Shown here: positions 36,120 through 42,900 of the stretch, in pieces
Numbering within the stretch: position 1 is the stretch's first letter
Layout: each line of letters starts with the position of its first letter
Assembly (NCBI GenBank): GCA_029557215.1
Contig: JAKPQQ010000299.1
Coordinates: forward strand, 1 to 42,900
Direction: 5' to 3'
Origin: Fibrobacterota bacterium
GTDB taxonomy: Bacteria > Fibrobacterota > Fibrobacteria > UBA5070
DNA: 42,900 bases
Notes under the pieces: model-generated
The model's database searches: none
What the model saw: only the letters and a program-made list of their open reading frames with translations
Told to the model about the DNA's origin: nothing
Made by a program: the position numbers and the translations under genes

Positions 36120-39100
36120 TCAGGCGTACCAGTCCTGGAGGCACTTCACACCGAGGTCGGAGCTGCGCAGCGTCGCGATCGCTTCCGCCGCGGCGCTTGC
36201 CGCCGACAGCGTGGTCGTGTACGGAACCGCGGCGCGCAGGGCGGCTTGGCGGATCACTGCGTCGTCGCCCTTGGCGTCGGCACCCATGGGGGTGTTGATC
36301 AAGAGCGCGATCTTCTTTTCCAGCAGCAGCTCGACGATGTTGCCCGGACCTTCCGAAACCTTCTTCACCGTCTCGACCTCGATGCCGGCCTTCTTGAGGT
36401 AGTTGGCGGTGCCGCTGGTGGCCACGAGCTTCATGCCCATGCCGCTGATGCGGCGCGCGATGTCCACCACGCCGGCCTTGTCGCGATCGTTCACCGACAC
36501 GAAGACGGTTCCCTTGAGCGGGAGCTTGCTGGATGCGCCGATCTGGCTCTTGGCGAACGCTCCGCCAAATGTGGCGTCGATGCCCATCACTTCGCCGGTC
36601 GACTTCATCTCGGGTCCCAGCACCGTGTCGGATCCGTGGAACTTCGCGAACGGGAACACCGATTCCTTCACGCTGAAGTGGACAGGCACCTTTTCTTCGG
36701 TGTAGCCCAGTTCGGCCAGGGTCTTGCCCAACATGACCTTGGTGGCCAGGTTGGCGAACGGAATGCCGGTGGCCTTGGCCACGAACGGAACCGTACGCGA
36801 GGCGCGGGGGTTCACTTCCAGCACGTACACCACGTTGTCCTTGACGGCGTACTGGATGTTCATGAGCCCGATCACGTTCAAAGCATGCGCGATGCGCACG
36901 GTCTGTTCGCGCAAGACCTTCAAGACGGATTCCGACAAACTGATGGACGGCAGCACGCAAGCGCTGTCTCCGGAGTGGATGCCCGCCTCTTCGATGTGCT
37001 GCATGATGCCCGCCACGATCGCGGTGCCGTGCATGTCGCGGATGCAGTCGACGTCGACTTCGGTCGCGTTCTCCAGATACTGGTCGATCAGGATCGGCAG
37101 TTCGGGAGTGGGGTGCACGGTCTCGCGCATGTAGGTCGCGAGCTCTTCGTTGCTGTAAAGAATCTTCATCGCGCGGCCGCCGAGCACGAACGAGGGCCTG
37201 GCCAGCACGGGGAACCCGATGCGATCCACCACGGCCTGCGCTTCGGCGGCGTTGGTGGCGGTGGCGCCGGCGGGCTGCCTGATCTTCAGGTCTTCCATCA
37301 GCACGTTGAACAGCTTGCGGTCTTCGGCCAGCCAGATCGACTTGGGCGAGGTGCCCATGATCTTCACGCCCGCGTCTTCCAGGTCCTTGGCCAACTTGAG
37401 CGGGGTCTGTCCGCCGAACTGCAGGATCACGCCGTCGGGCTTCTCGTGCTCCAGGATGTTCAGGAGTTCTTCACGGTTCAACGGCTCGAAGTAGAGCTTG
37501 TCGGACGTGTCGTAGTCCGTCGACACCGTCTCGGGGTTCGAGTTGATCATGATCGACTCGACGCCTTCCTGCTTGAGCGCGTACGACGCGTGGCAGCAGC
37601 AGTAGTCGAACTCGATGCCCTGTCCGATGCGGTTGGGTCCGCCACCCAGAATCACGACCTTCTTGCGGTCGGTGCGGATGGATTCGTTCTCCTGCTCGTA
37701 GCTGGAGTAGTGGTAGGGCGTGTGGGCCTCGAATTCGGCGGCGCAGGTGTCCACCGTCTTGAACACCGCGTTGACGCCCAATTTCTGTCGAGCAGTGCGG
37801 ACTTCGGGTTCCGTCGAACCGGTCTGGAAGGCGATCTGCTGGTCTCCGAAGCCCCATTCCTTGGCCTGACGGAAAACGTCGGCCGTGAGATCGGACAACT
37901 TCTTGCCCTTGAGCTCCTTCAGTTCGAAGTCGATCAGCTCCTTGATGTGCGTCAGGAACCACGGGTCGTACTTGCCGATCGCATGGACGCGATCCACGCT
38001 CCAGCCGCGCTCGAAGGCCGCGCGCACGCCGAACAGGCGGTCGGGCTGGGGCTTCTTCATGTCCATGAGCAGCTCGACTTCGGCGTCGGTCATGGGCTTG
38101 TCCTTGCCGTCGCCGCCAAAGCCGCCGCGTCCGGTCTCCAAGCTGCGGAAGCCCTTCTGCAGCGATTCCTTGAACGAGCGCCCGATCGACATCGCCTCGC
38201 CCACGGACTTCATCTGGGTGCCCAGGGTGTTGCTGGCTCCCGGGAACTTCTCGAAGTTGAAGCGGGGGATCTTGGTCACCACGTAATCGATGGACGGCTC
38301 GAAGCAGCTCGGAGTGGCCCGCGTGATGTCGTTGGGGATTTCGGGAAGCGTATAGCCCACGGCCAGCTTCGCGGCGATCTTCGCGATCGGGAATCCGGTG
38401 GCTTTGGAGGCGAGAGCCGACGAACGCGACACGCGCGGATTCATCTCGATGACCACCATGCGACCATCCACCGGGTTCACGGCGAACTGCACGTTCGATC
38501 CGCCCGTCTCCACGCCGATCTCGCGCAAGATGGCGAGCGACGCGTCGCGCATGCGCTGGTACTCTTTGTCGGTCAACGTCTGCGCCGGGGCCACCGTGAT
38601 GGAGTCGCCGGTGTGGATGCCCATGGGGTCCAGGTTTTCGATGGAGCAGATGATGACGGCGTTGTCGGCCTTGTCGCGCATCACCTCCATCTCGTATTCC
38701 TTCCAGCCCAGGATCGATTCCTCGATCAACACTTCGGTGGTGGGCGAAAGGGCCAGGCCGTTGGAACAAATCCGCTCGAATTCTTCGTCATCGTACGCGA
38801 ATCCGCCGCCTGCGCCGCCCATCGTGAAGGCGGGGCGCACGACCACCGGGTAGCCCAGCTTGTCGCGAACCTTGCGGGCTTCCTGCATGGTGTGGGCCAC
38901 GTCGGAGCGGGCGCTTTCCAAACCGATTTTTTCCATCGCGGCCTTGAAGAGCTGGCGGCTTTCGGCCTTCTCGATCGCGCTGGGGGTGGCGCCGATCATT
39001 TCCACGCCGAATTCGTGCAGCACGCCGCGGCTGGCCAGTTCCATGGCGCAGTTCAGCGCGGTCTGTCCACCCAACGTGGGCAGGATCGCATCGGGGTGCT

Positions 39101-39341
39101 CGGCGGCGATGATCGCGGCCACCGCGTCGGCGGTGATCGGCTCGATGTAGGTGCGGTCGGCGGTGTCGGGATCCGTCATGATCGTGGCCGGATTCGAGTT
39201 CACCAGGATGACGCGATACCCTTCTTCGCGCAACGCCTTGCAGGCCTGCGTGCCCGAGTAGTCGAATTCGCAAGCCTGCCCGATGACGATAGGCCCGGAT
39301 CCGATGATCAGGATGGAATGGATATCTGTGCGCTTGGGCAT
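36120..39341 (-). CDS. carB: Carbamoyl-phosphate synthase, large subunit
   Basis: 1073 residues, the length typical of CarB. It makes carbamoyl phosphate from bicarbonate, ammonia and two ATP for pyrimidine and arginine synthesis. ATG 39341 is supported by GGAG 7 bases upstream. The protein starts [20 protein letters not shown]. It has two homologous ATP-grasp halves: LRVDRWEL-free first half with [19 protein letters not shown] and [20 protein letters not shown], and a second half with [20 protein letters not shown] and [17 protein letters not shown]. The allosteric MGS-like domain closes it ([35 protein letters not shown]). The partner small subunit gene carA is not in this window. It is transcribed alone here. 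Confidence 0.97.
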   Translation of the reverse strand: MPKRTDIHSILIIGSGPIVIGQACEFDYSGTQACKALREEGYRVILVNSNPATIMTDPDTADRTYIEPITADAVAAIIAAEHPDAILPTLGGQTALNCAMELASRGVLHEFGVEMIGATPSAIEKAESRQLFKAAMEKIGLESARSDVAHTMQEARKVRDKLGYPVVVRPAFTMGGAGGGFAYDDEEFERICSNGLALSPTTEVLIEESILGWKEYEMEVMRDKADNAVIICSIENLDPMGIHTGDSITVAPAQTLTDKEYQRMRDASLAILREIGVETGGSNVQFAVNPVDGRMVVIEMNPRVSRSSALASKATGFPIAKIAAKLAVGYTLPEIPNDITRATPSCFEPSIDYVVTKIPRFNFEKFPGASNTLGTQMKSVGEAMSIGRSFKESLQKGFRSLETGRGGFGGDGKDKPMTDAEVELLMDMKKPQPDRLFGVRAAFERGWSVDRVHAIGKYDPWFLTHIKELIDFELKELKGKKLSDLTADVFRQAKEWGFGDQQIAFQTGSTEPEVRTARQKLGVNAVFKTVDTCAAEFEAHTPYHYSSYEQENESIRTDRKKVVILGGGPNRIGQGIEFDYCCCHASYALKQEGVESIMINSNPETVSTDYDTSDKLYFEPLNREELLNILEHEKPDGVILQFGGQTPLKLAKDLEDAGVKIMGTSPKSIWLAEDRKLFNVLMEDLKIRQPAGATATNAAEAQAVVDRIGFPVLARPSFVLGGRAMKILYSNEELATYMRETVHPTPELPILIDQYLENATEVDVDCIRDMHGTAIVAGIMQHIEEAGIHSGDSACVLPSISLSESVLKVLREQTVRIAHALNVIGLMNIQYAVKDNVVYVLEVNPRASRTVPFVAKATGIPFANLATKVMLGKTLAELGYTEEKVPVHFSVKESVFPFAKFHGSDTVLGPEMKSTGEVMGIDATFGGAFAKSQIGASSKLPLKGTVFVSVNDRDKAGVVDIARRISGMGMKLVATSGTANYLKKAGIEVETVKKVSEGPGNIVELLLEKKIALLINTPMGADAKGDDAVIRQAALRAAVPYTTTLSAASAAAEAIATLRSSDLGVKCLQDWYA

Positions 39342-39600
39342 TTGAGTCTCCGGCTGTGTGGTGGCCAGTCGGAGGGGTCGATCTCCGGTGGCCGCAAAAT
39401 CGGCCGCCTTTGGAGCGACCCGGGCAAGTTTAGAAAAAAACCAGTGACCGAGGGGGTAGGAAAAGGCTCCCGCCCTAGTAGCGCGAGTGGGGGTGGGCTG
39501 GGGCAATCTGGAGGCCGCCCCATCCAGGGTCCCCACTGGGCGGAGTCGACTGCTGCCGGTAGTACCGCCTCGGCAGGGCACCTACGACGCCAGGGGCCGC

Positions 39601-39606
39601 TACATT
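39601..39606 (+). promoter_or_regulatory. -10-like box of the cyclotransferase gene
   Basis: TACATT lies 6 bases before the ATG at 39613, with no ribosome-binding site. The layout matches the TACATT box 6 bases before tetR (32125-32130). Confidence 0.35.
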
Positions 39607-39612
39607 TGATCC

Positions 39613-40044
39613 ATGCACGACCACGAGCTCCCTCCCGACGTTCCGACCTGCCACTTGTTCGTGTATGGCACCCTTCGCAGCAACCAGCCCAACGCACCGC
39701 GCCTGGGTGGATCGACTCCGCTTGGCTGGGCCTTCACCTCGGGTCAACTCGTGGACCTGGGAGATTACCCCGGTCTGGTCCATGGGGACGGTCGCGTTGT
39801 CGGCGAGCTGTTCCTGATCCCCACCGCCGCGTTGGACCGAATCGACGATCTGGAAGGATTCGACCCGACCGACCCGGAAGGCTCGCTGTTCGTCCGCGAA
39901 ATGCGCGAAGTCCAGGTTCCCGGCAAAGGCATCTTCCAAGCCTGGACCTACCGATGGCCGGGCCCCACCAAGGAAACCATTCCCTCCGGCGACTGGGTGC
40001 GCCACCTCCAGGAGCGCGACGCCCCGACGCCTGCTTGGCTTTGA
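39613..40044 (+). CDS. Gamma-glutamylcyclotransferase-like protein (AIG2 family)
   Basis: 143 residues; ATG 39613. The family motif HLFVYGTLRSNQPNA lies at the N-terminus, and VVGELFLIPTAALDRIDDLE contains the conserved glutamate (DDLEGFD) that serves as acid/base in related enzymes. LGDYPGLVHGDGRV is the usual loop before it. Such enzymes release 5-oxoproline from gamma-glutamyl peptides, but many bacterial members have unknown substrates. The C-terminus is short (RHLQERDAPTPAWL). It is divergent from carB and convergent with the propeller lipoprotein at 40064; gaps are 271 and 19 bases. Confidence 0.88.
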   Translation: MHDHELPPDVPTCHLFVYGTLRSNQPNAPRLGGSTPLGWAFTSGQLVDLGDYPGLVHGDGRVVGELFLIPTAALDRIDDLEGFDPTDPEGSLFVREMREVQVPGKGIFQAWTYRWPGPTKETIPSGDWVRHLQERDAPTPAWL

Positions 40045-40063
40045 TCCGATCCGATCGGGACGA

Positions 40064-41137
40064 TCAGTCGTCCAAGGCGAACACGGCGGCCAGACCGGGA
40101 AGACCGATGGCCGAACCTGTCGCCAGTCCAGGCAACGAAAGCTGGTCGAGCATGCGGGCGTTGGTGGGAATGGGAGCTTCGGCCAGCAGATGGCGGCCGC
40201 CAGCCACCAAGTCGCGATTGTCCATCCAGGCCGTGGCACGCACGGGACTTCCGGCACGTCCCTCCAACAGATGGGAGGGATCGACCACCTTGACGGTGTC
40301 GTCGCGATCGCGGACGATCAGCCAATCGCCCACCGCCTGCAGCGACGGACCGGGAACGTCCCGCAATCCGATGTCCTCGAAATCCCAATGGCCCACGCGA
40401 CGGACCGGCGAAACGTCGATGGCCACCAGGCGACGCCGGTAGGCATCGAGCACCCAGAACCGGGAACCGATCCGCGTCAGATCGCCGTAACCGTACAGGA
40501 CCGCGAAACTGTCGGGGACCGAAGGCGGCGACCCCAATGGGACCGAATCCGTCTTGCGCAGGGTGGACGGATCCAGGCGCAGGAGCTGGAACCCATTGTG
40601 CACCAGGATCCAAAGGCCGTCCGCGTCGGCACGGACTCCGTCGTAGTCGTTGTTGCGCGTGCTGGCGTAGGTGGAATCCAACACGGCGCAGGTCGATCCG
40701 TCGAGCACGACCAGCCGCGGATCGGCGCCGCCTCCGGAGCGGTAGGCGTAGATGCGCCCGTCGCGGACGTCCATGGCGCCGCCGGGCATCCAGGGCAGAC
40801 GGCAACTGTCGGGAGCGCCGGCACCGACCCGAGGAAAGCGATGCAACATGGTGTCGTCGGTGACGCCGTAGGTGGTTTGGGCATCCACCAGGAATTTCCG
40901 GACCGCCTTGCCGGTTTGGAAAGTGCGCAAGGTCCCGGTTCCCAGATCCAGCCGATGCACTTCGGATTGCCAAAACGTCTGACCCGCCCACAAGACGGCA
41001 CCCTCCATGGATGAGCCGCCGGTTCCCCCGGTCCCTGCCGGAGAACCACTCCCCGATCCGGAATCGGAATCGCAGCCCGTCCACCCGACGGCGATCGCAA
41101 GCAACACGGCGATGGAAAGCGAAGATCGGTTGCGCAT
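40064..41137 (-). CDS. Beta-propeller-like lipoprotein
   Basis: 357 residues; ATG 41137 with GGGAGG 6 bases upstream. The lipobox is VGWTGC, followed by a linker of Ser/Gly (DSDSGSGSGSPAGTGG). The remainder has repeated four-strand blades with W/Y-rich motifs: RIYAYRSGGGADPRLVVLDG, GLWILVHNGFQLLRLDPS, RFWVLDAYRRRLVAIDVSPV, DWLIVRDRDDTVKVVDPSHL. No family name can be assigned. It is probably an outer-membrane or surface scaffold. It shares the secreted-propeller theme with the protein at 17931-19421 but no recognisable sequence similarity. Confidence 0.75.
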   Translation of the reverse strand: MRNRSSLSIAVLLAIAVGWTGCDSDSGSGSGSPAGTGGTGGSSMEGAVLWAGQTFWQSEVHRLDLGTGTLRTFQTGKAVRKFLVDAQTTYGVTDDTMLHRFPRVGAGAPDSCRLPWMPGGAMDVRDGRIYAYRSGGGADPRLVVLDGSTCAVLDSTYASTRNNDYDGVRADADGLWILVHNGFQLLRLDPSTLRKTDSVPLGSPPSVPDSFAVLYGYGDLTRIGSRFWVLDAYRRRLVAIDVSPVRRVGHWDFEDIGLRDVPGPSLQAVGDWLIVRDRDDTVKVVDPSHLLEGRAGSPVRATAWMDNRDLVAGGRHLLAEAPIPTNARMLDQLSLPGLATGSAIGLPGLAAVFALDD

Positions 41138-41331
41138 CCTGAACCTCCCGCGAAGACAAAGAGAATTGTTGTGAGTTTTAATCTCATTTGCAAACTTTGA
41201 TCTGGCAAGAGCGATCGCTTGCGACCAACGCCCCCTTCGATCCAGACCAAGCACGTTCCCGAACTTTTGGAATCAGTTCTTTGGGCGCCGCCCTCCGGCA
41301 TGGCTGTCGCGTGGGGCGAAATCCGGTCAGG

Positions 41332-41943
41332 CTAGAGAGTGATCGCCTGTTGGATCATTTGGCGGAATTGGGAATAGATGGGCGAGGCTTGCTCGGGAGT
41401 CCCGATTCCCTTGAAGAATACCAGACCTTTTTCGCCAGGAACGACACCAACCAACAACTCCTGGGAACTCGGATTCACAACTCCGACGGACCCCGCTCCT
41501 CCAAGATATTCCCCCCGGAGGCGTCCGATCACCCAACCCGGTTGGCGGATCGGATCGCGCTCCATTTGATCCACCTCCAGCTTCCCGAACGAACACTTCC
41601 AGGTCTCCAGGCTGTCGTCCACCGAAGCACCCGATCGACCGAACCAGTGGACCCCGAACACGAACCCTTCCGGAGTGACCAGACTGGCCACCCGATTCCC
41701 ATCCGAGGAATCGCGCACACGCCATCCCTTTGGAACCACCAACCGGACTCCGGGGATCCAGACCGTATCCTCGCGCTGCGACACTTCCATCCCCGCACTG
41801 GTCCGACCGTGCATTTCCAGCACCCCGCTCCGCGGCAAGCTCACCGGCGATCGAGGAGCCGGATCGATCTGGGAAGGTTCCTTGCATCCCCAACCCAGCA
41901 CCCCCATCGCCACCAAGATCTTCACCCCACCTCTGCTCCCCAT
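41332..41943 (-). CDS. Small lipoprotein, unknown
   Basis: 203 residues; ATG 41943 chosen for AGGA 6 bases upstream and for a lipoprotein signal (ILVAMGVLGWGC, Cys 20). The body is beta-rich with a C-terminal helix: TVWIPGVRLVVPKGWRVRDS, ASLVTPEGFVFGVHWFGRS, VGVVNPSSQELLVGVVPGEK and a closing IYSQFRQMIQQAITL. The pattern of strands then helix resembles PsbP/LpqN-like lipoproteins, where the central loop binds a ligand, but similarity cannot be confirmed by eye. It is divergent from the acyltransferase at 42036 and 194 bases upstream of the propeller lipoprotein, so it may be a separate unit. Confidence 0.7.
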   Translation of the reverse strand: MGSRGGVKILVAMGVLGWGCKEPSQIDPAPRSPVSLPRSGVLEMHGRTSAGMEVSQREDTVWIPGVRLVVPKGWRVRDSSDGNRVASLVTPEGFVFGVHWFGRSGASVDDSLETWKCSFGKLEVDQMERDPIRQPGWVIGRLRGEYLGGAGSVGVVNPSSQELLVGVVPGEKGLVFFKGIGTPEQASPIYSQFRQMIQQAITL

Positions 41944-42035
41944 GCCTGGTCCTGCCCTTCCATTATCTTCCACAAAAGATCTTCCACCCATGGAAGGTAA
42001 CGCAACCACTCCAACCGCGAAGCCCAGCCCGTCCC

Positions 42036-42869
42036 ATGACCACCAAACCATTTCCGGCGCTCGAAAGTCTGGTCGTGGATCTCCCCTTCAACCCTACCCT
42101 CAAACAACGATTTCTTGTTGGGGCTGTCGCACCCCTTGGCCGAACGCTCCCCATCCCGAGATCCATCGAGATCCTCTCTCTGGCCCGGTCGGCCCAGGTC
42201 GCCCACCCCTCCCCTGATCTCGCACGCCAACTTTTCCGGAACGCCTTGCACGAGGCCATCCTTCTTTTGACCGGCGGTTGGAACCAGCTCGACCTCTCCC
42301 CTTTGAGCCAGGTCTCTGGAATCTGGACGGAGACCGCTCGCCCCACACTCTTTCTTTCCATGCATCATGGCAACTGGGAATGGTTGGCCGGGATCCTCTA
42401 CCACCTCCGGAACGATTCCATCGGAGTGGCTCGAGCCGCTCATCAGAGACCAGGACAACTCCTCCTCGAACATGTCCGCCAGTACCACAAGACCCCGGTG
42501 CTCTACAACCAGACCGGGACCCGAGTCGCGCATCGAACCCTTCGCCGAGGCGGACTCGTCGCGTTCCTCGCCGACCAACGTCCGCCCACCCAAGGCGAAC
42601 CCGGAACGTGGTTCGGCAACCCCACATTGGTGACTCCTCTCCCCCGACTTTGGTGCCAAGGAATCACCCCCGACATCTGGACCGGCTGGCTGTTGCCCGG
42701 ACCCTCCTCCTATCAATTGACCCTCAAGCGGTACTCGCCAGAAGTCATCTCTCAGTGGGACGAGCTGCTGGACCAAGATTTCCTTCCGCTCGTTCGACGC
42801 TCCCCCGAGTGGCACTTCGGCCTATTCCACCGCCGACTTGTTCCACGTGGAACATCGCGGCAGGACTGA
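42036..42869 (+). CDS. LpxL/HtrB-type lysophospholipid acyltransferase
   Basis: 277 residues; ATG 42036, no clear ribosome-binding site. The catalytic His-x4-Glu motif of this family is MHHGNWEWLAG (about residue 110). VARAAHQRPGQLLLEHVRQY follows, then GGLVAFLADQRPPTQGEPG and WFGNPTLVTPLPRLWCQG, the substrate/lipid-binding blocks. LpxL enzymes add secondary acyl chains to lipid A; relatives acylate other envelope lipids. The N-terminus lacks the usual transmembrane anchor, and the protein is a little shorter than typical (about 300). The gene ends 8 bases before the palindromic repeat at the right edge. Confidence 0.88.
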   Translation: MTTKPFPALESLVVDLPFNPTLKQRFLVGAVAPLGRTLPIPRSIEILSLARSAQVAHPSPDLARQLFRNALHEAILLLTGGWNQLDLSPLSQVSGIWTETARPTLFLSMHHGNWEWLAGILYHLRNDSIGVARAAHQRPGQLLLEHVRQYHKTPVLYNQTGTRVAHRTLRRGGLVAFLADQRPPTQGEPGTWFGNPTLVTPLPRLWCQGITPDIWTGWLLPGPSSYQLTLKRYSPEVISQWDELLDQDFLPLVRRSPEWHFGLFHRRLVPRGTSRQD

Positions 42870-42873
42870 CCTT

Positions 42874-42900
42874 TGTACGGGCGATTCGCGAATCGCCCGT
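42874..42900. repeat. Palindromic repeat at the right edge, TTGTACGGGCGA prefix
   Basis: A perfect 24-base palindrome (ACGGGCGATTCG and its complement, 42877-42900) preceded by TTGT; the repeat may continue past the window. Its first 12 bases, TTGTACGGGCGA, are the same as in the element at 21354-21385. It follows the acyltransferase stop and could act as a terminator. Confidence 0.65.

Noticed and set aside
39342..39612. Pyrimidine-type attenuator upstream of carB
   Set aside because: A T-run and a 5-base-pair stem (GGCCG/CGGCC) exist, but they are not arranged as hairpin plus U-tract, and no leader peptide with a pyrimidine-sensing layout is seen.
36117..40442. 1441-codon plus-strand open frame opposite carB
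   Set aside because: It is antisense to carB, whose length and motifs are unmistakable.
41200..41225. GCAAGAGCGATCGCTTGC near-palindrome containing GCGATCGC
   Set aside because: Only one copy with a common octamer; no evidence of function or of an iterated element in this window.

Overview
The window reads as a high-GC, Gram-negative chromosome segment. Most genes have GC-rich third positions, the envelope has an outer membrane (MlaEFD-type lipid transport, LpxL/HtrB-type acyltransferase, a predicted beta-barrel, many lipoproteins), and no phage or plasmid backbone is visible. The mix of sulfatase-modifying-factor (SUMF1-like) lipoproteins, RCC1/Ig-like repeat lipoproteins, a CHASE2 cyclase beside a FecR protein, and a cell-surface protein with a tail-fibre-like C-terminal domain recalls Fibrobacterota. 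That placement is an inference from gene content, not a tree.

Layout. Positions 1-414 hold the start of an unknown gene that runs off the left edge. From about 430 to 5110 the DNA is clearly poorer in GC. It carries two related polytopic membrane proteins (glycosyltransferase-C-like), a polyprenyl-phosphate-sugar-synthase-like GT2 enzyme, and the 3' (RCC1) part of a 1761-residue lipoprotein. The 5' two-thirds of that lipoprotein, 11 Ig-like repeats, has normal host composition. At 9315-9422 lies a 35-codon remnant of a third copy of the membrane protein, behind another glycosyltransferase (9458-10411). Next come a FemAB/GNAT-like acyltransferase, a Wzx-like flippase, a small acidic protein and recR in a tightly overlapping run (10581-13732). 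After a palindromic intergenic region and a DUF4160/DUF2442 pair, engB-mlaE-mlaF-mlaD and a propeller protein form a second run (14545-19421).

Positions 19391-22543 contain a divergent glycogen-synthase-like enzyme, a small cysteine-containing protein, an Hsp20 gene with a sigma-54-like promoter and a BrnT/BrnA toxin-antitoxin pair. Positions 22610-29861 carry a fibre-like surface protein, a CHASE2-adenylate cyclase, and a three-gene overlapping run: FecR protein, predicted outer-membrane barrel, SUMF1-like lipoprotein. Positions 29886-32805 are a TetR-type divergon. The regulator faces a row of two paralogous secreted proteins flanking a short-chain dehydrogenase, with an 8-3-8 inverted repeat between them. 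The rest is a membrane diguanylate cyclase, a VWA/CsgG-like lipoprotein, carB, a gamma-glutamylcyclotransferase-like protein, two lipoproteins and the acyltransferase.

Themes. Two glycan-assembly groups (430-3654 and 9315-12799) share a membrane-protein family and look like parts of one variable cell-surface locus. Several genes lack a Shine-Dalgarno sequence but have a -10-like hexamer only 6-9 bases before the start codon, which suggests leaderless transcripts. A palindromic repeat with a shared 12-base prefix occurs at 21354 and at the right edge. No CRISPR array, rRNA or tRNA was recognised. No gene-free stretch exceeds 300 bases; the longest, 39342-39612 and 21176-21436, hold the promoters and palindromes listed below.
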